From the NCBI GenBank assembly GCA_027489415.1, contig JAIXZU010000086.1:1-18673 (forward strand): DNA of 18,673 nucleotides, in the 5' to 3' direction. Below, one piece after another: positions 5,867 to 14,426 of this stretch (positions are counted from its first letter, which is position 1; each line of letters starts with the position of its first letter). The notes beneath the pieces are model-generated. The model had not been told where the DNA came from. It made no database searches and saw only the letters and a program-made list of their open reading frames with translations. A program made the translations under genes and the position numbers. The stretch comes from Alphaproteobacteria bacterium. Its GTDB lineage: Bacteria > Pseudomonadota > Alphaproteobacteria > UBA2136 > UBA6156.

Positions 5867-8158
5867 CTAGCGAAGCTTCTTGTAAACCTCCGGCTTGTAA
5901 TAATCCACCTGAACAAAATCATCCTGTGCCTGTGCAGCCGCCGCAAGGAGTTTGTGTTCGTTGACACTGATCACCGCCGCCTTCACACCCGCCTCAGCCA
6001 GTTTGGCCGGCGGTGCTTTTTTCAGAACGCCGGCTTTCAGCGCCTGGGTCAGTTTCTTGCGCACACCGGCAGCCGCATGGGCTTTGGCAAGGGTCGCCTC
6101 CAGTTTCCCCAGCCCGTCCTCTTTGGCGGGCGGAATGTAAATATCACCCGCCAGTTTTTCGCGAATACCGCTCGTCGGGTCCAGAAGTCCGTCCACCACT
6201 TTATCGGTCAGCCGGTCGTCAGGCAGCTCGTAACGGGCACCAAGCGGGAAGGCAAGCAGGCAGCCTGCAGCCGCCGCCAAGCGGTTGGGCAGGTTGCGTA
6301 ATACGCCAATCAGGGCCTGCTCAATCTCATAAGCAGCCTTACGCATCACCATATCGGTAAGGGGTTTTTCAGCCGCGGGATAACCGCGGTCATGGGCCTG
6401 TTTCAATACGGCGCTGGCCATGTACTGCCACGCCAGCGCATCGGCATAACGGCCGCTCAGGTATTCTTTGCGTTTTAGGTTCCCACCAAGGGTGATAAGC
6501 CCCAGGTCGGCAATGAGGGCAAACGCGGCACTCAGGCGGTTCATGCGCCGGAAATGGCGGTTCACGCTCCGGTGCGGGCTGAAGCTCCCCAGCCCACCCG
6601 TGAGAGCCATTGTAAACGCCCTCAGGCCGTTTCTGGCTATATGGATGACATGCCCAGCAAGCGCCTTGTCAAAAGCCTTCACATCGCCCGCTCCAAGGGC
6701 GTCAACTTCAGCTTGCAGGTAAGGGTGGCAGCGTATCGCACCTTGGCCAAACACAATCAGGCTACGGGTTAGAATATTCGAACCTTCAACCGTAATCCCA
6801 ATCGGAATCCCGTTGTAGCCACGCGCAAACATATTGCGCGGCCCGCGGCAAATCGCCGCCCCCGCCACAATATCCATCGCATCGTTGATGGACGTCCGCA
6901 TCCCCTCGGTCATATACGCCTTCGCAATCGCACTGGCCACGCTCGGGTGTTCGCCGCTGTCAATCGCACCACACGTCAGAACACGGGTCGCATTCATCAT
7001 GTGCGTGTTCATCGCAATGCGCGCCAACCGTTCACGTACCCCTTCAAATTTACCAATTGTCATACCGAATTGTTCGCGCACACCGCTGTAAGCGCCAGCC
7101 GCCCGCACACTCAGTTGGGAGGCTCCCACACTCAGGCTTGGCAAAGAAATCCCGCGTCCGGCAGCAAGGGCTTCCATCAACATTTTCCAGCCCTGTCCGG
7201 CACGGGCAGCCCCACCGATAATCGTATCGATCGGCACAAACACCTCTTTACCCCGCACCGGGCCGTTTTTGAACGGTATGCCCATTGGGTCGTGCTGTTC
7301 GCCAATTTCAAGGCCCTTGGTATCGCGCGGTAGCAACGCACAGGTAATGCCAAGGTCGCCATTGTTAGGTTTTTTCTCGCCCAGCAGTCCATCCGGGTCA
7401 TACAGGCGGAACGCCAGACCAACAACCGTCGCAATTGGCGCAAGGGTAATGTAGCGCTTGTTGAAGGTCAGGTTCATACCCAACACTTCTTTGCCATTAA
7501 TCTTCTTTTTAACCACCACTCCAAAGCTCTGGCCGTTCGCAGCATCGCTACCGGCATGGGGCTCGGTCAAAGCAAAGCAAGGGATTTCAAGGCCTTTAGC
7601 CAGTCGCGTTAAGTATTGTTTTTTCTGGGCTTCTGTGCCGTAACGAATCAGCAGTTCACCGGGCCCAAGGCTGTTAGGAACCATCACGGTCACGGCAGCC
7701 GCGAGGCTGCGGCTCGCAATTTTGGTCACGACAGCACTATGTGCAGCCGCACCAAAGCCCAGCCCGCCATGCTCAACCGGAATGATCATGCCGAGGAATT
7801 TCTTATCCTTGATAAACTTCCACACCTGCGGGCTCAGGTCGCGGTCTTGCGCAATCTGGTTATCATCCAGCATGGCACATAGCTCTTCTGTCGGGCCGTC
7901 AACAAAGGCCTGTTCAGCTTTGGTCAGGGGGGTAATGTCAAAATTCAGCAACCGCTTCCAGTTGGGCTTACCGGAAAACAACTCTCCTTCCCACCATACG
8001 GTACCGGCTTCAAGCGCCACACGCTCGGTATCCCCGATTGTCGGTAGCATGCCGCCCGCCAGCTTCATGGCTGGCCGCATCACGACCGCCCTCCGCACCG
8101 GCCCCAGTCCTAAAATACCTGCCAGAGCTGTCCCTGCAAGAAGTGCGAGTGTTTCCAT
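5867..8158 (-). CDS. fadE: FadE-type acyl-CoA dehydrogenase
   Basis: 763 residues, close to the roughly 800 of enterobacterial FadE. It carries out the first, FAD-dependent oxidation of fatty acyl-CoA to trans-2-enoyl-CoA. A hydrophobic N-terminus (METLALLAGTALAGILGLG) fits a membrane-associated enzyme. The acyl-CoA dehydrogenase motif CFALTEPHAGSD lies at about 194-205. REQFGMTIGKFEGV lies at about 361-374, and VEGSNILTRSLIVFGQGAIR at about 457-476, a stretch nearly diagnostic for FadE. The C-terminal domain unique to this long form follows. The start at 8158 is preferred to the ATG at 8209: AGAGGT stands 8 bases before 8158, whereas 8209 would overlap fadN and add 17 unlikely residues. It is the last gene of the fad operon, 28 bases after fadN. 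Confidence 0.95.
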   Translation of the reverse strand: METLALLAGTALAGILGLGPVRRAVVMRPAMKLAGGMLPTIGDTERVALEAGTVWWEGELFSGKPNWKRLLNFDITPLTKAEQAFVDGPTEELCAMLDDNQIAQDRDLSPQVWKFIKDKKFLGMIIPVEHGGLGFGAAAHSAVVTKIASRSLAAAVTVMVPNSLGPGELLIRYGTEAQKKQYLTRLAKGLEIPCFALTEPHAGSDAANGQSFGVVVKKKINGKEVLGMNLTFNKRYITLAPIATVVGLAFRLYDPDGLLGEKKPNNGDLGITCALLPRDTKGLEIGEQHDPMGIPFKNGPVRGKEVFVPIDTIIGGAARAGQGWKMLMEALAAGRGISLPSLSVGASQLSVRAAGAYSGVREQFGMTIGKFEGVRERLARIAMNTHMMNATRVLTCGAIDSGEHPSVASAIAKAYMTEGMRTSINDAMDIVAGAAICRGPRNMFARGYNGIPIGITVEGSNILTRSLIVFGQGAIRCHPYLQAEVDALGAGDVKAFDKALAGHVIHIARNGLRAFTMALTGGLGSFSPHRSVNRHFRRMNRLSAAFALIADLGLITLGGNLKRKEYLSGRYADALAWQYMASAVLKQAHDRGYPAAEKPLTDMVMRKAAYEIEQALIGVLRNLPNRLAAAAGCLLAFPLGARYELPDDRLTDKVVDGLLDPTSGIREKLAGDIYIPPAKEDGLGKLEATLAKAHAAAGVRKKLTQALKAGVLKKAPPAKLAEAGVKAAVISVNEHKLLAAAAQAQDDFVQVDYYKPEVYKKLR

Positions 8159-8186
8159 GATTTTACCTCTTTTATCTACCTGATAA

Positions 8187-10502
8187 TTAATTACGTAACG
8201 GTTTGCCATGTTTCAACATATGCGCAATCCGCGCACGTGTACCCGCCGTCTTGGCCAGCCCCACCAAACCTTCGCGTTCAAGCCTCAGTATGTCGGCTTC
8301 GCTAAGCTCCTCGGTCACGTCCGTAGTGCCGCCAGTCAGGGCGCGGGCAAGGGCGGTACCCACCACCAGGTCATGGGGTGTGGCAACGCCTTTCTTGGCA
8401 AAGTCATGCAGGGCTAGCTGCAGTGCCGCCAAACCACTTGCCCCCGGCAGCACATACCGGTGCGGGGCAGGGGGTTCAAACCCCTTGGCCATCCGCAGCG
8501 CACGTGCTTTGGCATTGGCCAGCAAGCGGTCACGGTTCATCACAATCCCATCACTCTCGCGCAGGAATCCCAATTCCTTCGCCTCAGCCGCACTTTTACT
8601 CACCTTCGCCATCGCAATGGTTTCAAAAGCCCTGATAACCGGCGGCATCGGCCCACCCTGCTTGCTGGCCGCAATGGCCCGTCCCAGCAACTCCTTGCAC
8701 CCGCCCCAACCGGGAATAATCCCGACTCCCGCCTCAACCAAGCCCATATAAAGCTCGGCATGGGCCTCTACCGCATGGGCGTGGAGGACCACTTCACACC
8801 CACCACCCAGCGCCATATTCGCAGGCGCGGCCACAATCGGAAACTCCGCATATTTCATCGCCTCAAACGTGCGTTGCCCGTCTTTTAAAATCCAGTCAAT
8901 CACCGGCCATAGGCGCAGCTTGCCAGTCGCCAGCAGCATGAAGATATTCGCCCCGACACTGAAATTGCTCCCCTCATTGTAAAGCACAAGTCCCTTATAC
9001 CCACGTCCCGGCAGTTCCTTCACAGCCCGCCGGATAACCCGCAGCACCAGCGGATTAAAACTGTTCATTTTGGAGTGAAATTCCACACAGGCCACGCGGT
9101 CACCAATGTCCCACACACTGGCACTCATGTTCCCGAATAGGCGCTCTTTCTCGCGCTTCACATCCGCCAGCAGCAACACGCCCTCAGGCCGCACCAGCGG
9201 GGCATAATCGCCACTCAGGGTCAGGAACATCAGGCGCCCGTCAACAACCCGGTAAAGCTTGCGTCCATTGGCCAGCTCCACAATCTTCGGCACAGGCCGG
9301 CCTTCAGCCCGCAGCTTGTCTGCGAACCACTGCGTCCCAAGCTTGTCAATCAGCTCCATCGGGCCGTATTTCCAGTTGTAGCCAAGGCGCATGGCGGCAT
9401 CAATCGTCGCAATGTCCGCTGCAATTTCACCCACAAGGCTGGCCGCATAACTCAGGGTGCCACGGATAACATCCCAAGCATAACGCCCCTCATTGCTATC
9501 ATGGCTGACCATCGCTCTCAGTCCACCTTTTTTGGCCTTGAGAAACGCTTCAACTTTCACCTTCCGCGCAGGATGATACTCCCCGCTCGCCAAATCCAGC
9601 ACCAGCTTGTTCTTGGCCTCATCAAGTCGATAGAACCCCCCTTTGCCCTTACGTCCGGTGTAACCTTCCGCAATCAGCTTACCCAGCAGGGCAGGGGCGG
9701 GGCCCAACTTCACAAACGCATCATCTTTGGGAAGGGCGCCCATCAGGCTGCTCAGCACATGGGGCATGAGGTCCAGCCCCACTAAATCCATCAGCCCGAA
9801 AACGCCGGTCTTCGGCACACCCATGGGCTTTCCAAGAAGCGCATCAGCTGCCTCAACGCCAACACCATGGTGTAACGCCCGCACTACCGAAGCATGTAGC
9901 CAATACGTCCCAATCCGGTTGGCAATAAATCCGGGCCGGTCAGCACAATCCACCACCGTCTTACCAAGCTGCACATCCGCAAAGTGCCTCACGCGGGCAG
10001 CCGCATCTAGTGAAGTATGTTTGCCAACCACCAGCTCAAGCAAACGCATGTACCGCGGCGGGTTGAAGAAGTGGGCAATCAGGAAGCTTTTCTTAAAGTC
10101 CGCAGGCATATCCTCCATCAGCACATCGAGGGGGAGGGTCGAGGTATTGCTGCTCACCACCGCATCCTTGCGCTTCACTTTAGCCAGCGCGGTATAAAGT
10201 GCCTGCTTCACCTCAAGCTTCTCAATCACCGCCTCAATAATCCAGTCACAATCCGCCACCAGTTTTAGGTCAGTGACCGAACTCCCCGGCGTAATCAACT
10301 TCGCATTGTTGGGGTGCATCAGCGCCGCGGGGTTGCTCTTCTTGAGTTTCTCAATCACATTTTTAGCACCGTCCGGCATCACGTCCAGTAGCAGGACGGG
10401 AATCCCCGCATTCGCAACTTGTGCCGCAATCCCGGCCCCCATCACCCCTGCGCCAATAACGGCAACCTTATGAATAACCTTGTTCTTGTTAAGCGGTGCC
10501 AT
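8187..10502 (-). CDS. fadN: FadN-type 3-hydroxyacyl-CoA dehydrogenase / enoyl-CoA hydratase
   Basis: 771 residues. The domain order is dehydrogenase first, hydratase last, the reverse of enterobacterial FadB/FadJ and the same as Bacillus FadN. The NAD-binding loop is GAGVMGAGIA (17-26). The catalytic pair is His144 (AHFFNPPRYM) and Glu156, with the same 12-residue spacing as FadB. In the hydratase half the oxyanion segment is NFSVGANI (513-520), and both catalytic glutamates are present: Glu570 in LGGGCE and Glu590 in LVEAGVGIIPGWGG. Both reactions, hydration of enoyl-CoA and NAD-dependent oxidation of the hydroxyacyl-CoA, should therefore be active. The start has GGGGAG upstream and lies two bases after the fadA stop, so the two are translationally coupled. 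It supplies ketoacyl-CoA to the thiolase encoded upstream. Confidence 0.95.
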   Translation of the reverse strand: MAPLNKNKVIHKVAVIGAGVMGAGIAAQVANAGIPVLLLDVMPDGAKNVIEKLKKSNPAALMHPNNAKLITPGSSVTDLKLVADCDWIIEAVIEKLEVKQALYTALAKVKRKDAVVSSNTSTLPLDVLMEDMPADFKKSFLIAHFFNPPRYMRLLELVVGKHTSLDAAARVRHFADVQLGKTVVDCADRPGFIANRIGTYWLHASVVRALHHGVGVEAADALLGKPMGVPKTGVFGLMDLVGLDLMPHVLSSLMGALPKDDAFVKLGPAPALLGKLIAEGYTGRKGKGGFYRLDEAKNKLVLDLASGEYHPARKVKVEAFLKAKKGGLRAMVSHDSNEGRYAWDVIRGTLSYAASLVGEIAADIATIDAAMRLGYNWKYGPMELIDKLGTQWFADKLRAEGRPVPKIVELANGRKLYRVVDGRLMFLTLSGDYAPLVRPEGVLLLADVKREKERLFGNMSASVWDIGDRVACVEFHSKMNSFNPLVLRVIRRAVKELPGRGYKGLVLYNEGSNFSVGANIFMLLATGKLRLWPVIDWILKDGQRTFEAMKYAEFPIVAAPANMALGGGCEVVLHAHAVEAHAELYMGLVEAGVGIIPGWGGCKELLGRAIAASKQGGPMPPVIRAFETIAMAKVSKSAAEAKELGFLRESDGIVMNRDRLLANAKARALRMAKGFEPPAPHRYVLPGASGLAALQLALHDFAKKGVATPHDLVVGTALARALTGGTTDVTEELSEADILRLEREGLVGLAKTAGTRARIAHMLKHGKPLRN

Positions 10503-10504
10503 GG

Positions 10505-11650
10505 TTATTTACTCCCCTCAACCCTCTCCAGAATCGTCGCAATCCCCTGCCCACCACCAATACACTGGGTTGCCAACGCATATTTACCCTTGGTGCGGGC
10601 CAGCAGGCTCGCGGCTTTCCCCACAATCCGGGCGCCAGTAGCCCCCAGCGGGTGCCCCAGCGCGATCGCCCCACCATCAAGGTTGATTTTCTTCACATCG
10701 GCTTTCAGGGCTTGAATCACACCAAGGCTCTGCGCCGCAAACGCCTCGTTCAGCTCAATCACATCAATGTCCTTAAGCTTCAGCCCTGCACGTTTCAAAG
10801 CCTTATTGGTTGCTTCAACCGGCCCCATGCCCATCAAGTCCGGCTCACAGCCGCTCACCGCAAAACTCAGCACACGGGCCAGAATCGGTAATTTATGCTT
10901 CTTCGCAAACTCTTCACTCACCACCAGCACCGCAGCAGCCCCGTCTGTCAGGGGGGAACTTGTTCCAGCCGTCACACTGCCTTTTTGGTCAAAGGCCGGC
11001 TTCAGGTCGGCAAGGCTTTCTTTGGAGGTCGGTCGCAGGCAGCCGTCAACATCCACAATCCCGTGCTTGGTCTTAAGCGGCACAATCTCATCTTTCAGCA
11101 GTCCCATCGCATGGGCTTCTGCCGCCTTGTGCTGGCTATTCACGGCAAAAGCGTCTTGGGCCGCACGGTCAATCTTGTATTTTTTAGCCACGTTCTCGGC
11201 TGTTTCGCCCATGCCCATGTAGGCTTCAGGGTATGTCTTGTACAAATCAGGGTTCGGCAGGGGGTTGAAACCGCCAATCGGCACGCGGCTCATACTCTCC
11301 ACACCGGCACAAATGAAGGCTTCACCGGCCCCGGTGGCAATCGCACCGGCAGCAATGTGCACGGCCTGCATGGAAGACCCACAGAACCGGTTCACCGTCA
11401 TGCCCCCTACACTCAACGGCAATCCGGCTAAAAATCCAATCAATCGGGCAATGTTAAAGCCCTGTTCACCCTCGGGGAAAGCGCACCCGACAATCAAATC
11501 CTCAATCTCAGCAGGCTTAACTTTGGTTTTTTTTAGCAGTGCCTTCACAACCTCGGCAGCCATGTCGTCGGCACGGGTCTGGGCCAACGCGCCCTTGTGG
11601 GCCGGGGTAAAGGCGGTGCGTGCATAACCCACGATAACGGCATGTTTCAT
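10505..11650 (-). CDS. fadA: Acetyl-CoA acyltransferase (3-ketoacyl-CoA thiolase)
   Basis: 381 residues with all thiolase residues in place: nucleophile Cys90 in VNRFCGSSMQA, NEAFA at 301-305, His333 in GGAIALGHPLGATGAR, and Cys363 in CIGGGQG. It cleaves 3-ketoacyl-CoA with CoA to give acetyl-CoA and a shortened acyl-CoA. A biosynthetic acetoacetyl-CoA thiolase has the same fold, but placement between the acyltransferase gene and fadN-fadE points to beta-oxidation. The ATG is one base after the stop of the upstream gene and has no strong ribosome site, so translation probably depends on coupling. Confidence 0.95.
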   Translation of the reverse strand: MKHAVIVGYARTAFTPAHKGALAQTRADDMAAEVVKALLKKTKVKPAEIEDLIVGCAFPEGEQGFNIARLIGFLAGLPLSVGGMTVNRFCGSSMQAVHIAAGAIATGAGEAFICAGVESMSRVPIGGFNPLPNPDLYKTYPEAYMGMGETAENVAKKYKIDRAAQDAFAVNSQHKAAEAHAMGLLKDEIVPLKTKHGIVDVDGCLRPTSKESLADLKPAFDQKGSVTAGTSSPLTDGAAAVLVVSEEFAKKHKLPILARVLSFAVSGCEPDLMGMGPVEATNKALKRAGLKLKDIDVIELNEAFAAQSLGVIQALKADVKKINLDGGAIALGHPLGATGARIVGKAASLLARTKGKYALATQCIGGGQGIATILERVEGSK

Positions 11651-11651
11651 C

Positions 11652-14138
11652 TCAGGCGTACTTTCTTATGATCTGTCCTAAAGTTTTGCGTTTGGCCGCG
11701 TTCTTCTTCCCCCCGAAAGGCTCGGCCAGTATCTTATGGTCTTCGCTGCCAGTGTTTCCTGTCACCTCGCGTCCGGCCACAAAGGCATCAAGAATCTCCC
11801 ATGTCGCCCCGAAATTGAGGGACACCAACCCATGGGGCCCGCCCGCAATCCAACGCAGGGTTTTGGTCTGGCTGCCAAGCAGGGTGTAAATCCGGCTGGC
11901 ACTTTCAGGCTTCACCGTACGGTCCAGCAATCCATGAAGGACCAGCGCCGGCACACTCACCCGTGGCAGCGCCTGTTGCATCTCGCCAATCAGCAGGCGG
12001 AGCTCGTTCAGCGCCGAAACAGGCACACGGTGGTAAACCGTCGGCGCACGGTCGCGGTCGTAATCATAAAACCGCAGGGCATCCTGTAATCCGGGTATGT
12101 GGCGGATAATCGCCCGCACACCCATCACCAGCGGCAGGAGGTGCATTTTGCTGTCCGCCACCACCAGCGGCGCGGCCACACTGGCTACCCGCACTAGTTT
12201 GGGCAGGTATTCCTGGGCCAGCAGCAGGCTCAGCGCCCCACCGGTGGAAAAGCCGATAATCACCACTTCATCAGCCATGGCAGCCACAATCTCATAGGCA
12301 TCGCGTACCGCCCCCAGCCATTCATTCCGGCTGCGGCTTTCAAGGTCCAGCGTGCTGGTGCCATGGCCGGGCAGGCGTACACCCAACACAATGTTTCCCT
12401 GTTCTCTCAAGTGGTCGGCATAAGCGCGCAGCTCGGTGGGGGAAGTCGCAAATCCATGCACCAGAACAACACCCACTCTCTGCGTCCGCTTACCCTCAAG
12501 TTCTGGCAATAGCAGGTAGGGGCGTCCGGTATGGGCATTGTCAGCACCAATCAAAGTCTCAGGGGCTTTCTTACCGAAGCGGTAGCGTTGTCCGGCATGC
12601 ATCCGTACCATATCGTCAAAGCGCAGTTCGGCAATCTCACGGGCGGAAATCTTCTCCACCATCGCCAACACGGCAGAGACCACTTCCCGCACCGCCTTAA
12701 TCGGCTCAGCCTCATTCGCCGCCACCTGTAACGGGTTTTCCAGCCGGATATCCTGCAGGTCCTGAATGTCATACAATCGACGGGAGAACTTATAAACGTC
12801 TTTTGCGGGTTTAATGAGCCGGGACCTCTCGCACGCCTCTAAAAACCCTACAAAGCCCCGTGCCTTGCCCTTCAGCAGGGTGGCGTAATGCTCCGGTCGT
12901 GTCAGGGTCGTGTGCAGGTTCACATCCTCGCGGTGCTGCAGGCGCTTTAAAGCTACATACAGCACGTTATGGAAGTCCTGCTTCGGCAATTCCCAACGTC
13001 CCTGCTCAGTCAAAACGCGTACCAGCATGGCCACGACGTGGTTGATGTTAATCGTCGTCCCAAGGTAAATCCGGCGGGAATACTCTTCCCGGATGGCATC
13101 CACCTGTTTCAAAATGAACCGGCTCACATACCCGTCAATCAGCTTGCTGGTCGCTTCTTTCAGCGCAAAGACCTCATCAATCGTCCGCGTTGCCGCCAGC
13201 GCATGGTCAATCACCGCAGTCTGGTAGCGTTTAACACCTTTCATGGCCTGAATCGGCTCGCCAAAGCGCACGTCCATGTCAGTGGGTCGCAGCAGCAGGT
13301 TGCCTTCAATCGTCAGTTCGTCGCGGGTGCTGGCATGGGGGGTACCCAGAATCCGCTCCATGCTGCGCACCAGCACATTCGGGTTCGTGCGCATCGGGTA
13401 GAAGGTAATATTCGCAGGCACAATCAGGGTCGGCTTGCTCACGGCGGCACGCAGGTTATCAAGGCTCAGGTTGAGTTTCGCACACCATTCACCCAGCGCC
13501 GGCTGGTTATCCGCCTCAAACTGGGCGCGAATCTTCCGTTTGGTCAAATCCAGCATCAACGCCAGCACCGCCGCACCCCGGTGGGGTTTCCGCACTTTTT
13601 CAGCCACCCCACTCCACATTTTCAGGTTGCCGTTGGCATCCACAACACTCTTGTCTTTCACAAGGCCACCTTCAGGGAAGATAATCACCTTGCGCCCGCG
13701 TAAAATCTCTTCAGCCAGAAACGGCAGCAACCGCTTCATGTTGTTCGGCACCCCACCACTCTGCAGCAGCACCTTGCTCATCGTATCGTGAATGGAAAAC
13801 AACCCCGCATAGGCCACACTGCGCGAAAGCTTGTCGGTTTCCCGGAACAGGATATAAGGCGCCACAACAGTCTCAAACCGGGTAAAGTGGTTGAACAGGT
13901 AAATATCGCCGTCTTCCAGCGCTCGGCCCGTATCAGCCACATTCACTTTAATGCCCGTCCGCCGCCCCAACATTTCCACCATCCGCATGTAGCGTCCGAA
14001 AGTACGGCTATCCAGCACCATATCTTTGGGCAGGCTTTCAAACGGCTCTTCACTTAAAATCGGGGGGAGGGGGGCTCGTCCCTCATCACCGCGCGGTCGG
14101 GCGGTGGTTTTGGCGGGTATTCTTGCGCTGCGTGTCAT
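11652..14138 (-). CDS. Fusion of PlsC-like acyltransferase and alpha/beta hydrolase
   Basis: 828 residues. The N-terminal domain (about 75-300) resembles glycerolipid acyltransferases: NHFTRFET at 83-90, and IIFPEGGLV at 152-160 in place of FPEGTR. The first motif is H-x4-E (His84, Glu89) rather than the usual H-x4-D. A middle region (about 310-540) shows no family I recognise. The C-terminal domain (about 555-790) is a monoglyceride-lipase or carboxylesterase-type hydrolase with LVHGF (559-563), nucleophile Ser631 in GFSTGG, Asp739 in HGLLDRT and His769 in GGPHGL: a complete triad. One protein could thus both form and break acyl esters. As first gene of the fad operon it may feed fatty acids to beta-oxidation or re-esterify them; this is inference. 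The start has AGGA 10 bases upstream. The tail is Lys/Arg-rich (KKNAAKRKTLGQIIRK). Confidence 0.86.
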   Translation of the reverse strand: MTRSARIPAKTTARPRGDEGRAPLPPILSEEPFESLPKDMVLDSRTFGRYMRMVEMLGRRTGIKVNVADTGRALEDGDIYLFNHFTRFETVVAPYILFRETDKLSRSVAYAGLFSIHDTMSKVLLQSGGVPNNMKRLLPFLAEEILRGRKVIIFPEGGLVKDKSVVDANGNLKMWSGVAEKVRKPHRGAAVLALMLDLTKRKIRAQFEADNQPALGEWCAKLNLSLDNLRAAVSKPTLIVPANITFYPMRTNPNVLVRSMERILGTPHASTRDELTIEGNLLLRPTDMDVRFGEPIQAMKGVKRYQTAVIDHALAATRTIDEVFALKEATSKLIDGYVSRFILKQVDAIREEYSRRIYLGTTININHVVAMLVRVLTEQGRWELPKQDFHNVLYVALKRLQHREDVNLHTTLTRPEHYATLLKGKARGFVGFLEACERSRLIKPAKDVYKFSRRLYDIQDLQDIRLENPLQVAANEAEPIKAVREVVSAVLAMVEKISAREIAELRFDDMVRMHAGQRYRFGKKAPETLIGADNAHTGRPYLLLPELEGKRTQRVGVVLVHGFATSPTELRAYADHLREQGNIVLGVRLPGHGTSTLDLESRSRNEWLGAVRDAYEIVAAMADEVVIIGFSTGGALSLLLAQEYLPKLVRVASVAAPLVVADSKMHLLPLVMGVRAIIRHIPGLQDALRFYDYDRDRAPTVYHRVPVSALNELRLLIGEMQQALPRVSVPALVLHGLLDRTVKPESASRIYTLLGSQTKTLRWIAGGPHGLVSLNFGATWEILDAFVAGREVTGNTGSEDHKILAEPFGGKKNAAKRKTLGQIIRKYA

Positions 14139-14388
14139 CGGTAAGGGTCCTCAGGCTCTTTATGCGTCCCTGCACTTCCAGAATGGGTCACTTCCCTGAC
14201 AAAATCCAACTCAAAAAACACACAAAAACAAAGGTCTTAAGCATCTTTGTCATACCGCACCGCACCAATTTCAGCCTGAATTTCCAAAAATCGCAGCTTT
14301 GCCAAACTGTTTCCGGTTCCGCACTGCAAAACAGCAGCCCCATGTTGCACCGCACGGCTACTTCAGGCGCGACCTGACACACCCCGCC
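14139..14388 (-). promoter_or_regulatory. Leader and promoter region of the fad operon
   Basis: This stretch before the acyltransferase gene must hold the operon promoter. No gene is seen. It contains a short palindrome TTCAGCCTGAA (14270-14280) and repeated CCGCACCGCACC / TTGCACCGCAC motifs (about 14255-14266 and 14345-14355). A regulator of fatty acid use could bind such sites. No convincing -35/-10 pair and no EcfG site at correct spacing is found; the one GGAAC (minus strand, near 14313) lacks a GTT at 16-17 bases. Confidence 0.4.
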
Positions 14389-14413
14389 AAAAAAGCCGCC
14401 CTCAGGCGGCTTT
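14389..14413 (-). terminator. Terminator of the DEAD-box helicase gene
   Basis: On the minus strand AAAGCCGCC, loop TGAG and GGCGGCTTT run into a T6 tract (complement of 14389-14394). It begins 14 bases after the helicase stop and isolates the helicase from the fad operon promoter. Confidence 0.88.
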
Positions 14414-14426
14414 CATACACTGGGCT

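Noticed and set aside
8159..8209. 17-residue longer FadE start
   Set aside because: It would overlap the fadN end and has no ribosome site; AGAGGT before 8158 decides.
14300..14325. GGAAC before the fad operon as an EcfG site
   Set aside because: GTT occurs only about 8 bases away, wrong spacing.
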